The position numbers and the translations under genes were made by a program. Source: Silene latifolia (lineage: Eukaryota > Streptophyta > Magnoliopsida > Caryophyllales > Caryophyllaceae). From it: 64,000 bases of DNA. The stretch is taken from NCBI RefSeq assembly GCF_048544455.1, contig NC_133537.1:71829634-71893633 (forward strand). Direction: 5' to 3'. Below, piece by piece: positions 1 to 9,859 of the stretch (the stretch's first letter is position 1; every line of letters begins with the position of its first letter). The notes below the pieces were generated by a model, which ran no database searches, was not told the origin of the DNA, and was given only the letters and a program-made list of their open reading frames with translations.

Positions 1-2331
1 TACGACGATCAGAGGGCCATTTTGGATCTGCGCCCAATGGCCGATTTCTTTGAAAACTTGGGAGCAACCAAGGGGTGGAAGATCATTGACGATCTAGCTA
101 CCCACAAGGTGAGTATTGGAATTCAGAGGGAACCAGAGGAGAGTCTGAATCTTCCTCTGTTCTTTGCGCTTGAAGCTCTTATGCGAGATTTGACAAGTAT
201 GAACTAGGAGGAGCTTCTAAAGGTGGGATGTACCAAGTAAATCTTTGTGTCGACGGTCCTTTTAAATCCTGTGAAAGGTGTGGAGCCGAGGGACACGTTT
301 CAAGAACGCCCTAGTCCCTTTGAGTCTTGTGCTGCCTTTCAACACTATAGGCAGACCAACACCTACTATGAGCCGAATATCCATCCCAACTTGAGTTGGA
401 GGAGCCAAAATGTCCTGAACCCAACTCAAGCTCCCCCGCAGCAGCAACCCTATGTACCTCCTCATCAAAAGCAACAATATCAGAAATCTCCCTATGTGCC
501 GCAGCAGCAAGAATCGCAGAATTCTGAATATTCCGAGCTTAAGAACTTGTTGCTAAAGGAGTCCCAAGCAAGAGAGGCCGGGATAAAGCTACTAGAGAGC
601 CAAATTGCTCAATTGGCTAGCAAAAGTAACACTCGAGCTCCGGGGCACTTACCGACCCAAACTGATCAAAAGGAGACCTTAAATGCCATCACTTTGAGGA
701 GTGGCTCCACCCTTGATGGTCCTGCCATGGTCGAGGACGCTGTTGAAAAAGATGAGCCGGAAACAAGTCAAAAGAAAGCTTCAACGAATAAATCAAAGAA
801 ACAGGCGTTTACCAGGTATATCAGTCGATCGACTGATACACCCGGTCGATCGACTGACATGCGGGTTACAGGAGCTTCTGGAAGTGTTCACCTCAGTCGA
901 TCGACTGAGCAAGGTGGTCGATCGACTGAGGTCACTGCTGATGTCGAGGAATTTCATCCTTCAATGCCCGACAATTTGAGAGACCATTTGTTCCGGGGTT
1001 CGACAGTCCCGAAGACATTAGGACAAGACCCGAGTGCTGATGGGTCAGTCCCGGCCCCGAAGTTCGATCCGACGATGGTTAATGGCTCACATTTGAGACG
1101 GTCTGAAGAGGGGTCAAGCTTCAACAAGGAGAAAGCAGTGGACTTCCAGCCTAAGTCCACGGATGCCGGCACGCGTGATTTAGAGGAGAGGGCTAAGGTA
1201 CTTCTTACAGCCCCATATCCGGAGAGACTAGTGCCGACAAAGGAACATGTATCTTTCAGTAAGTTTGAGAAAGTTATTCGTAGCTTGAATGTTCAGGTAC
1301 CCTTCCTTGAGTTAGTTAACCAAGTGCCAGCATACACTAAATTTATGAAACAGCTATTGTCAAATAAAAAGTCGCGTGAACATGTTCACACTGTTGCTTT
1401 AACCAAAGAGTCATGCTCTTACTTGTCTCACACTGCACCCCATAAGTTAGAGGACCCGGGTAGCTTTTCTGTTCCATGCAATATAGGTACCTTCCCTATT
1501 GAGAAGGCGTTATGTGACTTAGGAGCTAGTATAAGCGTCATGCCCTTGAGTCTAGCTAGGAAGCTCAAATTGACTAGGTTCGCAGTGACAGATATGACCG
1601 TCCAGATGGCCGATCACTCTGCGGTCCAACCCATAGGAGTCTTAGAGGACATCCCTGTCCAAATAGGGAAGTTTTTCTTCCCCGTTGACTTTGTTGTCCT
1701 TGACATGCCTGAGGATGCTCATATTCCCATCATTTTGGGTAGGCCATTTCTGCACACTGCTGGTGCAGTCATAGATGTCGGTCTAGGTACCTTGACTTTC
1801 AAAGTAGGCAAGCATTCTATTGTCTTTGCCCAACCGGCTAACAAAAAGGACCCCATGTGGCCTATGACTTGCAATACGGTTTCTGAAAAGAAATCGTACT
1901 TTGTGCTTCCTGAATTGCCTGTCTCTATTATCACTCCTGTGTTAACCCCTCCGCCCCAGATTGGGAGCAAAAAGGAGGACGAATATGTTGTTTTAGATGT
2001 TGCAGAAGCTGGTTTGGGGAAGGAAGAGCTGCAGGTCACTCTAGCTGCGAAGAAGCCGATTATTCAAAGAGGAGGTCTTGGTTGCCTGAGCTATGGAATT
2101 GATGAGGTAGTTGATGACGAGCCGGTCAAAGCCAGAGAGTCTGATTTGGATTCTGACAAGCCCGAAGAGATCCTTGACTGGGGAGATGATGAGATTGTTG
2201 ATCCGTTGAGCCATACGGACGTGGAAGCTAAGAAGGGTGCAGCTGCTCAGATAAGCACCATTGAGGCTACCTCTAGTAGCCAGAAGCCGATAAAGTGGGC
2301 CATACCGTGGTCTTTCTTGATCAACTATTAG
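1..2331 (+). pseudogene. gag-protease frame of Athila-type element, frameshifted
   Basis: One frame runs from position 1 with stops at 205-207 and 238-240 and is then open from 241 to the TAG at 2329-2331 (about 694 codons). A Gag zinc knuckle of the form CX2CX4H lies at about 270-300 but in another frame and has lost its last cysteine, so two frameshifts flank it. Next come a Pro/Gln-rich stretch (about 421-520), a charged linker with repeated Ser-Arg-Ser-Thr words encoded by the palindromes at 824-926, and a retropepsin-like domain (about 1430-1800) with its active site Asp-Leu-Gly-Ala-Ser at 1516-1530 and Ile-Leu-Gly-Arg-Pro-Phe near 1732. The frame ends without RT. Gag would form the particle and protease would mature it. 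The long open stretch suggests recent decay. Confidence 0.85.
824..926. repeat. Palindrome double-pair module 1 (in gag)
   Basis: Four exact copies of GTCGATCGAC start at 824, 845, 896 and 917. Each pair is spaced 21 bp start to start. A second imperfect palindrome, CAGGAGCTTCTG, starts at 869, 45 bp after the first site. The 11-bp spacers inside the pairs are unrelated in sequence to those of the other modules. Because 21 is a multiple of three, the module reads through gag as repeated Ser-Arg-Ser-Thr. Confidence 0.9.
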
Positions 2332-2340
2332 TTGATCAAG
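2316..2340 (+). other. Perfect hairpin enclosing the gag-PR stop codon
   Basis: CTTGATCAAC at 2316-2325 is the exact reverse complement of GTTGATCAAG at 2331-2340; the loop is TATTA. The terminating TAG (2329-2331) sits in the loop and first stem base. A function in termination or readthrough is only a possibility; a chance inverted repeat is not excluded. Confidence 0.6.
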
Positions 2341-2573
2341 CTCTTTATAAACTTCAATTTATTTGCTTTTGTTAAGACAATTTTTTTTGCTTTTGTGTGC
2401 ACGAAAACTTCGCATTTTATTTCGCTTGCTTAGGATTTTTAAGTACTTTAGACTTTATTCTGGGTTTTGCGCAATTTTGGGCGCGTATTATTATGCACTT
2501 GCAGGTTTTTAGACCTCATTTGATCAAGTTATTGAGCAAATACGAAGAAGTAAGGAGTACAGCAGTACTTTCA

Positions 2574-2675
2574 GTCGATCGTCTGGCTTCATCGGTCGAT
2601 CGACTGAGTTGCGCTTTCCAGGAGCTTCTGTTCCTGTTCATCTGGTCGATCGACTGCCCCTTTTGGTCGATCGAC
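2574..2675. repeat. Palindrome double-pair module 2 (3' region)
   Basis: Sites start at 2574 (GTCGATCGTC, one mismatch), 2595, 2645 and 2666 (all exact GTCGATCGAC). Both pairs are 21 bp apart. CAGGAGCTTCTG starts at 2619, again exactly 45 bp after the first site, so the architecture matches module 1 although the spacers do not. Confidence 0.9.
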
Positions 2676-3034
2676 CAAGGACGCTGTCGTACCTGTTCAC
2701 GACCTCTCCCCTGCTGTGTTTGGTCAATTTGCGGACTTAAGGGAGTTTTCTACTCCACTTTACTGTCCGTCAAATTACTTATTTCTTCTAATTTTCTCAT
2801 TCGTGCACCATTTTACCACTTTAAATTTGTTCTCTTGATTTTATGCGTGGATTTTGTTTGTCTTCTCAGGTATTTATTGGTAGCACTGCTGGCTACTGAA
2901 ACCTCCTAGCTCAAGCTGGTTTGGGGAGGTTTCCTTTGCTGCGCTTAAAGTCTTGTAAGTTCCCGATTTTCACGTCATGTTTATTTAATTTTCTCGCAAA
3001 TTCCCATTTCTCTTTTCTTTCATTACATGATTTT

Positions 3035-3054
3035 GCACAATGGGGACATTGTGC
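3035..3054 (+). other. Hairpin GCACAATG-GGGA-CATTGTGC
   Basis: A perfect 8-bp stem is closed by the four-base loop GGGA and followed by a polypurine-like string. Two other Athila-type elements in the window have a like-placed hairpin with the core stem bases swapped (14702-14719 on + and 17344-17359 on -). Confidence 0.65.
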
Positions 3055-3820
3055 GATTTGGTTTGGGGAAGGGTTTTGCGTCGCATATCATTTGCTTGCA
3101 TTCACGTTTATAATTTTGTTTTGCATTGTTTTATTTGATTTCTCATATATATACAAAAAATCCAAAAACAAATTGAAAAATTTCAAAAATTTCCATAAAA
3201 TGCACGTTTATTTTAGCATATAGGTCGAGTCGGAACGGTAGTATTTCAAGGATGATATTGCAATTTGCACCTGTTTTTGCCTAAGCCTTGCTAATTGACA
3301 TGTTATTAGTAGAATCGTAATTGCATATCTACGAGTTTTCGTTAATTATTTGCTGAACTTGAGACTTGACTTAGAAAATTGGCAAGCTACATCATATTTC
3401 TGAGTTATTAGAGCCTATAACTGGTGACATCTATGACCGGTTTATCTAGGAATGTGAGTAGTACTCCTTATAAGACATGTCATATCAATGTGCATAAATA
3501 TGAACTTAATCTGCTTAATACCTGTATGCATTCGGTCTGTGGTTAGTTGACATATGTGGTAGAGGTTTCCCTTTTCTCATTTTGCCCATAAACTCCACAC
3601 TGCCAAAAATATCCTTTTTGTCCTATTTACTACATCCTACATTAGCCTGTCCTTTGGCAAGCTAGTAGTCTGTGTTCTTGGGGTTGTTACTTATTTTTGG
3701 TGGCATATGCTTTGTTGAGATGATGGTTGGGAAATGAAATAAAGGAGGAAAGAAAAGAAAAAAAAAAATGAAAAAAATGATTCGAAAAAGAAAAAAAAAA
3801 AGTTATGTATTGTTTAAGCA

Positions 3821-3851
3821 GTCGATCGACTGCCCCTATAGGTTGATCGAC
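3821..3851. repeat. Palindrome pair (3' region)
   Basis: GTCGATCGAC at 3821-3830 and GTTGATCGAC (one mismatch) at 3842-3851, 21 bp apart start to start, directly after the A-rich tract. Confidence 0.85.
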
Positions 3852-4533
3852 CGGAGTTCGAAAGAAAAAGAGAAAATTAATTCGCATAATTCAATCCTTT
3901 ATCTTATGGGGATTTTTGCTCCCATGTTTTGTTCTTAATTCATGGGGAGTTAGTTGATTACTTGTATCTCTGGAAACTGTGAGATTTATTCTTGCTATAG
4001 CACCGTTTCGTTTGATTATGAGCAAGAAGTTGGATGTTGCCATTTGGTTCCGTTTTGGTACTAGCTTGATCACCTGTACCTCCACTTTACCATAAATGTT
4101 TTGCCTCTTCTTACCCATACCTCACATATCCCATATATACCTCGGCATGTGTCATGGTCATTTTGTTGGTTGGAATGCGTATGTACGGTTGTAGAGATCA
4201 TTTTCATATTAGATTGCAGGCATGTTCTTATAGGTCGTAGTTAGGTGAGTGTCATTACAAAATTTACTTCTTTCTATCTTTTACATATACTCACCTGTAT
4301 TCATTGTGTGATTTGAGCGACCCGTGAGAGTCCATAATGATAAGTCTCTATAGTTGACGGTTCAGCAGTTTTTAACGACTTTATAACTCGTTTGCATGAT
4401 TCACATTGCTAATTGATTGTTGGTTCATTAAATTGGTTTAGGCTTTACATGTTGCATTTCGCTCTGAGATTGAACTCGTTCCATTAGGTCAATAGATCGA
4501 GTCTAGTTCTTGCTTGGGGACAAGCAAGGGTTT

Positions 4534-4547
4534 GGTTTGGGGAAGTT
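4534..4547 (+). other. Polypurine tract of the Athila-type element
   Basis: GGTTTGGGGAAGTT lies directly before the LTR start TGATGCGTG. In LTR retrotransposons this purine-rich tract survives RNase H and primes plus-strand DNA. The preceding 'ggggacaagcaagggt' is a typical Athila lead-in. Confidence 0.8.
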
Positions 4548-4830
4548 TGATGCGTGTCTTTTATATGATGTTTTACATCCCATTTTACACGCATTTCAGA
4601 GCTCATTCATGTAGTTTATGCTGCATTTGTCCCTATTTCCGTCTACTTCCGTATTTTGTACATTATTGCAGAAATTTGAAGAATCCAACGGAAATCAAGC
4701 CAAATCCGTCCCCGAGTATCCTGCATTACATGTGACGTGAAGTATTCTCCTGAGGAACGAGCTTGGTGCGCATTTCAGAGCCCTAAAGACAAGCCCACGA
4801 GAAATATGAAGTCAAGTAGCAGCTAAAGCA

Positions 4831-4932
4831 GTCGATCGACCGTTACCTTCAGTCGATCGACCAACCATCGGGGTACAGAAGCTACTGTACACTGCTAAGC
4901 AGTCGATCGACCGGCAACGTCAGTCGATCGAC
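4831..4932. repeat. Palindrome double-pair module 3 (LTR U3)
   Basis: Exact GTCGATCGAC starts at 4831, 4852, 4902 and 4923. Both pairs are 21 bp apart, and the central palindrome is CAGAAGCTACTG at 4876, offset 45 from the first site. The central word differs from modules 1 and 2 at two symmetric positions, which keeps it palindromic. The module lies upstream of the putative TATA box. Confidence 0.9.
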
Positions 4933-5430
4933 CAAGACGCTATTCCAGACGAGAATTAAAAGATCGAGATTTATCAAGCCCACTAGTTGCTAGGTTTAGG
5001 AATTATGTTACCTATACTCTCTTTATAACGTAACCCAATTCATTCAGTTTATCATCAAGTTTTATTCAGATATTCATCAGTTTTACATTAGCTTTAATAG
5101 TTAGGGTTTGGGATATCGTTTGCATCAGATTTTATTCATACTTCTAATCATTTCGTTACTGTTCTCCTGCGATTTTCGGTATTCCTCCTGTTTTCTTTCA
5201 GTTCATCTTATTTCATTATTAGATTAGAATTGATAGTTAGATTCCCGCAACCAATTTTATCGTTTATGTTAATTGTTTACTTTATCGTTTCAAGCATGAA
5301 TTCAGTAATTCTTATCGTTAATATTATTGTTTTTACCCTTAGCATGAGTAGCTAGATTATTTGTGCTAGGATGTAGGCGAATTTTAGCGTAGGCGGCAAA
5401 GTATTAAACACGGCCTGAATTCGCGTGTCA

Positions 5431-5461
5431 TTCGATCGACTGACATTCTTGGTCGATCGAT
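5431..5461. repeat. Palindrome pair (LTR)
   Basis: TTCGATCGAC at 5431-5440 and GTCGATCGAT at 5452-5461 each differ by one base from GTCGATCGAC and are again 21 bp apart. Confidence 0.75.
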
Positions 5462-6043
5462 TGACCTCGTGAGGTTACCTTTCGTTTTAATTGATTTTAA
5501 TGTTGTATTTAACGAATCGAATGCATGCGACCAGTTAGATACTTAATGTATGACAAACCCATTAGATCGAAAGATAGGGTATGTTATTAGATCACCAATT
5601 AAATCGACTAGACTGTGCTGAGATCGAAAGATAGGTATAGTTTAGACTGTTAGTCACTTTTCAGAACGAGAGTTAGTATTAGTGACATTAGGGACCTATA
5701 GCGAGATCGAAAGATGCTATTTGTTAAGGGTGGGCCGAGAGGACCTCTTGTTTCCCGCCTCACTTGTGTTCGATTTAGACCTGTTTAGTATGCTGCCGCC
5801 GAAGCTTTAATGAACCGACCATCCTAGTACCCCTTCTTTATCTGTTTAATCCGTCTTTCTAGTTTATTATTTACTCTTAGCTGTAGACCAACTCGAATCA
5901 ACCCCCACAACTGTTACCTTAGACTGAATTTAGACAACTAGAATTTACATCTGCCTCTCTGTGGTTCGACCCGACTGCCGCTTGCTATAGTTATAGTTGG
6001 AAATTATAAATCTTATTTTTGACACCTCACGACGGGTATCACC

Positions 6044-6360
6044 GACGTCACCGTCATCATCGTGATACTAAGAGAAGAAGGCAAGAGCCAGCAACCCATC
6101 TACTTCATCAGCCACGTGTTGGGTCCAGCTGAGAAAAACTTCCCGCGCATCGAGAAGGTCGTATTCACTATGGTGGTAGCAGCCAGAAAGCTGCGTCCAT
6201 TCTTCGACGCACACCCTATAATGGTAATGACGGAGCGGTCACTCGAGTAGGGCTTGGTAAAGTTTGAAAAGTCCGGTCTGTTGCTAAAATGGGCAGTAGA
6301 GCTATCAGGGCATGGAATTAATTATTAATCCGGAACTGACATAAAAGCTCAAGCCCTAAA
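6044..6360 (+). pseudogene. Tat pol: RNase H (end of RT/RNase H module)
   Basis: The frame at 6062-6250 has the conserved run 'YFISHVLGPAEKNFPRIEKV' and the Ala-Ala-Arg-Lys-Leu-Arg-Pro segment typical of Tat RNase H. After a stop at 6248 the next segment still matches the usual 'kWavEL...DIKAQALKDFMAE' tail. The N-terminal half, including the RT catalytic motif, lies beyond the Athila-type insertion on the left. Two or more stops make it non-functional. Confidence 0.75.
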
Positions 6361-6806
6361 GGATTTCATGGCTGAGTGTTCCCGCTCCGATGAGAGTGAG
6401 GAATCCAAAGAGGCCTTAGAAGTCAATACCAACGGGTTATCCACAACCGTCGGGTCCGGAGTAGGAGTAGTTATCATAAGCCCGGAAGGGGCAGAGTTCG
6501 AGCACGCCCTAAGATTCACCTTCGAGGCGTCAATCAACGAGGCCGAATATGAGGCAATGATACCGGGCATCAAACTCGCCACCGCCGCTGGAGCCATAGT
6601 ACTACGACTATTCACGGATTTCCTAATCGTCGTCAATCAGATCATAGGGGAGTACTAAGTGAGGGAGCCCTCGATGCTCAAGTACCTAGAGAAAGTCAAG
6701 AAAAGATTCGCCGAGCTAAAGTCCTACGAGATAGTGCAGGTACCCAGGTCAAAGAATAACAGGGCTGATTCACTATCCAAGCTAGCCAGCTCCATATCCA
6801 CCGATT
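6361..6806 (+). pseudogene. Tat pol: second RNase H (aRNH), decayed
   Basis: The frame at 6368-6658 contains Gly-Ser-Gly-Val-Gly-Val-Val-Ile-Ile-Ser-Pro, the glutamate in Asn-Glu-Ala-Glu-Tyr-Glu-Ala and the aspartate in Leu-Phe-Thr-Asp, matching the extra archaeal-type RNase H of Tat/Ogre elements. The first catalytic Asp, normally in a Val-Asp-Gly-Ser motif, is not visible. A stop follows at 6656 and the C-terminal portion (to 'RADSLSKLAS') continues in frame to about 6806. Confidence 0.7.
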
Positions 6807-7552
6807 AGTGTGGGTCATGTACGAGTTAGAAAGTGCATCGAACCGGACCCGACACCAATTAGAGTGGTCAAGCCCGAAGGTCCGACCAGGCTGACGAACA
6901 CAGTCAACTTCAAGACTGAAGGAAGGATACCAGATGGGATGATGGAAAGAAAAATCCGGACAATTGTCAGTCGTTTCCTAATGATCGAGGGAACACTTTA
7001 CAAAAGAGGGTTCTCAGGCCCACTCCTCAGATGCTTGAATCCGAGAGAGGCCAAGCAAGTACTTTCGGACATTCATTCCGGCATTTGCCGTCTCCACATC
7101 GGAGGTATAAATCTGGCTCATAAAGAACTAAGAGCAAAATACTTCTGGCCCACCATGAAGGCAAACGCGAAAGAGCTGACGATGAGGTGTAGGAACTGAT
7201 AGATCCACACACCCATCATATATGCGCCGGCATGAGACCTGTAGCCAGTGTTGAGCCTAATACCCTTTGCCCATTGGGAATGGACATACTAGGCCCCTTT
7301 ACCACCACGAGTGGAGGGAGGAGGTTCCTTGTTGTTGTCATCGACTACTTCTCAAAATGGGTGGAGATAAAGATCGTGGTCAGAATCACCGAGGCGACAG
7401 TAAAGCAGGTCATCAAGCAGAACATCATCACAAAATTCGGCATTCCCAAAATAATGGGTTTTGACCACGGGAGATAGTTAGACAACCCAAAACTGAGGGA
7501 ATGGCTAAAGATCTACAACATCAGGCATGCTTAATCCGCCGTTTGCCACCCA
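6807..7552 (+). pseudogene. Tat integrase, N-terminal part
   Basis: The segment at 6810-7199 has the linker and the HX6H half of the integrase zinc-binding domain ('HSGICRLH') and the first cysteine; the second cysteine is lost where a stop occurs (7197). The catalytic core restarts at about 7232, with the first Asp in Gly-Met-Asp-Ile-Leu-Gly-Pro-Phe and the second Asp near 7465. The frame breaks inside the conserved His-Pro-Gln-Ser region at 7552, where a solo LTR is inserted, and resumes at 9126. Confidence 0.8.
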
Positions 7553-7557
7553 CAAAG

Positions 7558-9125
7558 TGCTGCATATAATTTGCGGATTATGACTTTTTTTTAGTCTTTA
7601 GAAACAAGAGAACATGAACATCAAATATGATATTAACAAAATTAAAACAAAGGACAAAAATGGGGAGAACACGAGGTTTGTTTGTGAGGTTTATGGGAGA
7701 CGGATTTTGTGGTTTGTATTAATAAAACTAAAGCACGAATTTAACAAGAAATAAGAAAATATGAAAGATGAAATCTTTCTACTTAATTGATGCCACGAAG
7801 ATCAAAGATCAAGGCGCTCCACGAAGTAGCAAACACTCCACGAAGGTAGACGGTTTTTGCACAAAAGCAAATGTTCATCATATATGTCAAAGTTTATATC
7901 TTACAATAGAGAATGAGGCCTTTATATAGGCAAACATAAGTAGGAAATCCTAAGGATCGAAATGCCTTCAAAGGATGATCTAGCATCATCCAAGGGCTTA
8001 GAATTAAAATAGTACAATGTTCTAATAAGAAATAAACTAACATTAAACTTGGAGAGCAATGTGAGATGTCATTGGTTGTTTTTAAGGCTTTCCTTTTGTC
8101 CTCAATTGTAGGAGATTGGTGTGGGTTTTTGGCAGCACGAAGTCTCTGAAATAGGGTTTAGTATTCAGTATTTTTGTGGCCAAGGACAAGTGCAGCTGTA
8201 ATTATAGAAGAAAGAACAACAGTCCAAAAATAGGACCACTAGGATGTCGCTTTCAAATGTTCAGATTATGTTAGGTGCATTTCTGAATTTAAAAAGGTCA
8301 TCTTCTGCCTTCCATATGATGTTCACATGCTTAGAACAATTTAAGGACAGATTCCTAGCCTTGTACATGTCATTTAAGGCAGACAAATGCCCTTGTTGGA
8401 CACAAGTGCTAGGCAGACCATCGCATAGCATTGTTGGAATCAGACATGTCTTGCAGACCCCATAACTTGCTCCTCAGGATGAGTTAGAATTGCCCATAGG
8501 TACCAAATGAAAGCTAAAGAGTTAAATTTCGTTTAATTGGAATAACATGAAATGGGCTCCTGGATTATGAGTTATGCATGTTTGAGTGCTAGTAGGTCAA
8601 TCCTGAAATAAGCTGTAACAGTTCTACATTTAGGGGCATTTTGCAGACGTCATAATGTCTTGATCAGGTGAAATTGGGGGACCCGTGAATATTCAAATTG
8701 AAGCTAAATGAGTTAGCTTCCATATATAATTAGAATCATTCAAAGGTGTTGTCTGGTATGAGAGATATGATCCCTTTAGTATTGACAGATCAGAATTGCT
8801 GCAACTGGAACATGAAATCGTGCCAGTTTTTGAGGGCTTTTTGAGCAAAATACACTTGGTCAAACTTGACCATTCCACATCTATGAGAAATATGACATTC
8901 TCAAGATTTTATACATATAAAGAACATAAGTTTTGGCCAGATAGAACTCAAGATATGAGCATTTCAACTTAGACCTGAAAACTGAAATCAAAACAGAATG
9001 CTTCGATTTCTGTCCGTTTTGTTTCTTTTGAATTGCTTCATATTGTGATGGATTTTTGAGTAGCCTTTTTGGATTGTCCTTTGGATGAGAATACGAGGGA
9101 CTCATATCCTTTAGATCCTACTACA
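7558..9125 (-). repeat. Solo LTR inserted in Tat integrase
   Basis: The insert begins TGCTGCATA and ends CCTACTACA (TG...CA) and is flanked by the 5-bp direct repeat CAAAG (7553-7557 and 9126-9130). It interrupts the integrase sequence exactly at His-Pro-Gln-Ser/Asn-Gly-Gln. It is 1568 bp, has no coding capacity, and on the minus strand has a TATATAAAGG box at about 7920-7929, placed about three quarters into the LTR. A solo LTR left by LTR-LTR recombination is the simplest reading; the family is not identified. Confidence 0.75.
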
Positions 9126-9691
9126 CAAAGTAATGGCCAGGTAGAGGCGGCCAACAAACAAATACTGGTCGGCCTAAGAAAACATATGGACAAACTGAAA
9201 GGAGCGTGGGTCGACGAGCTGGAAAGCGTTCCATTGTCACTCAAAACCACAGTTGAAGAGTCTACAGGCCACACTCCCTTCAACCTGGTCTACGGAGCAT
9301 AAGCGATGTTGTCGGTGGATATACAAGTACCCACCGCACGCAAAATGTACTTCGACCCAGAGAGCAACGAAGAAACCATGACGGACGCCCTCGCCCTAGT
9401 AGAAGAAACCAGGACACGAGCCCGACTGATCATAGCAGTGTACCAGAATCGAATGAGAAAACATTACAATCGAAGAGTACAACGGCGACAGTTTCAGGTC
9501 GGAAATTAGGTCATGAGGAAAAGCGCAGCGTTCGAACAGGGTAACCTACATGGCAAGCTATCCGCCAACTGGGAAGGCCCATACCAAATCACCAAGATCC
9601 TAAGGCACGGTACATACACCTTGGCCGACATGGACAGAGCTAAATTGGGGGTACATTGGAACACCGGCACCATCAAGAAATATTACTTCTG
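9126..9691 (+). pseudogene. Tat integrase, C-terminal part
   Basis: Integrase resumes with Ser-Asn-Gly-Gln-Val-Glu-Ala-Ala-Asn-Lys, carrying the third catalytic residue (Glu), and continues through the conserved 'GHTPFNLVYGA' and the C-terminal DNA-binding part ('ANWEGPYQI', then 'KKYYF' and stop at about 9691). Stops occur at about 9301 and 9507. The terminal Lys-Lys-Tyr-Tyr ending is characteristic of Tat integrases. Confidence 0.8.
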
Positions 9692-9859
9692 AAAGAAGAT
9701 CGGCAATACTCCAGTGTAGGCAAACATGGCCTAAAGAGAACATGTGCCATTATCACGAGCAAACAGAAGAACGATCAAGCATGTCGACGGCTCCGTGCAA
9801 AAATTGAAACCTGACCCCTTGAAGTAATCGGAATAAAAATGTTCGGTTATGCCTATCAG

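Larger units (their letters stand above)
2341..4533 (+). other. Non-coding 3' region of the Athila-type element
   Basis: No pol domain or long credible ORF is present. The stretch contains palindrome module 2 (2574-2675), a hairpin at 3035-3054, a run of A-rich sequence (about 3742-3802), one further palindrome pair (3821-3851) and a second polypurine-like string near 3058-3071 (GGTTTGGGGAAGG). Similar A-rich tracts lie upstream of the polypurine tract in the other elements here. Confidence 0.7.
1..6043 (+). mobile_element. Athila-type Ty3/gypsy element, gag-PR only, 5' end outside window
   Basis: The piece carries, in order, the C-terminal part of gag, an aspartic protease, about 2.2 kb of non-coding DNA, a polypurine tract (about 4534-4547) and a 3' LTR (4548-6043). 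No reverse transcriptase, RNase H or integrase can be found between the protease and the polypurine tract, so the element is pol-less rather than only interrupted. Athila lineage is inferred from the protease style (DLGAS, then ILGRPFLHTAG), the LTR start TGATG and the GGTTTGGGGAAG polypurine tract. It lies inside Tat pol sequence that resumes at 6044. The left LTR and target duplication are outside the window. It carries an unusual set of phased palindromes, annotated separately. Confidence 0.85.
4548..6043 (+). repeat. 3' LTR of the Athila-type element
   Basis: The LTR starts TGATGCG after the polypurine tract and ends ...GGGTATCA, immediately before sequence that reads as Tat RNase H. Length is about 1496 bp. 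U3 carries palindrome module 3 (4831-4932); a weak TATA-like string (TTTATAA, about 5022) lies some 90 bp further on. A further pair lies at 5431-5461. The 5' LTR is outside the window, so the ends rest on one copy. Confidence 0.8.
6044..9859 (+). mobile_element. Tat-lineage element remnant (pol 3' half)
   Basis: Decayed RNase H, a second archaeal-type RNase H (aRNH) and integrase follow in this order, which is diagnostic of the Tat lineage of Ty3/gypsy. The left side is cut by the Athila-type element ending at 6043. The right side ends at an Athila LTR starting at 9860; after the integrase stop (about 9691) only about 170 bp of 3' UTR remains. A solo LTR (7558-9125) interrupts integrase. Several stops and frameshifts make it one of the older layers. 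Confidence 0.8.

Noticed and set aside
824..926. Palindromes as restriction-site or assembly artefacts, or as a peptide repeat selected at protein level
   Set aside because: The same palindromes with the same spacing occur in non-coding DNA and in the LTR, so protein-level selection or a cloning artefact cannot explain them.
247..2331. Independent protein starting at 247
   Set aside because: The codon at 247 is GTG inside a gag frame that continues from the left; it is not a real start.
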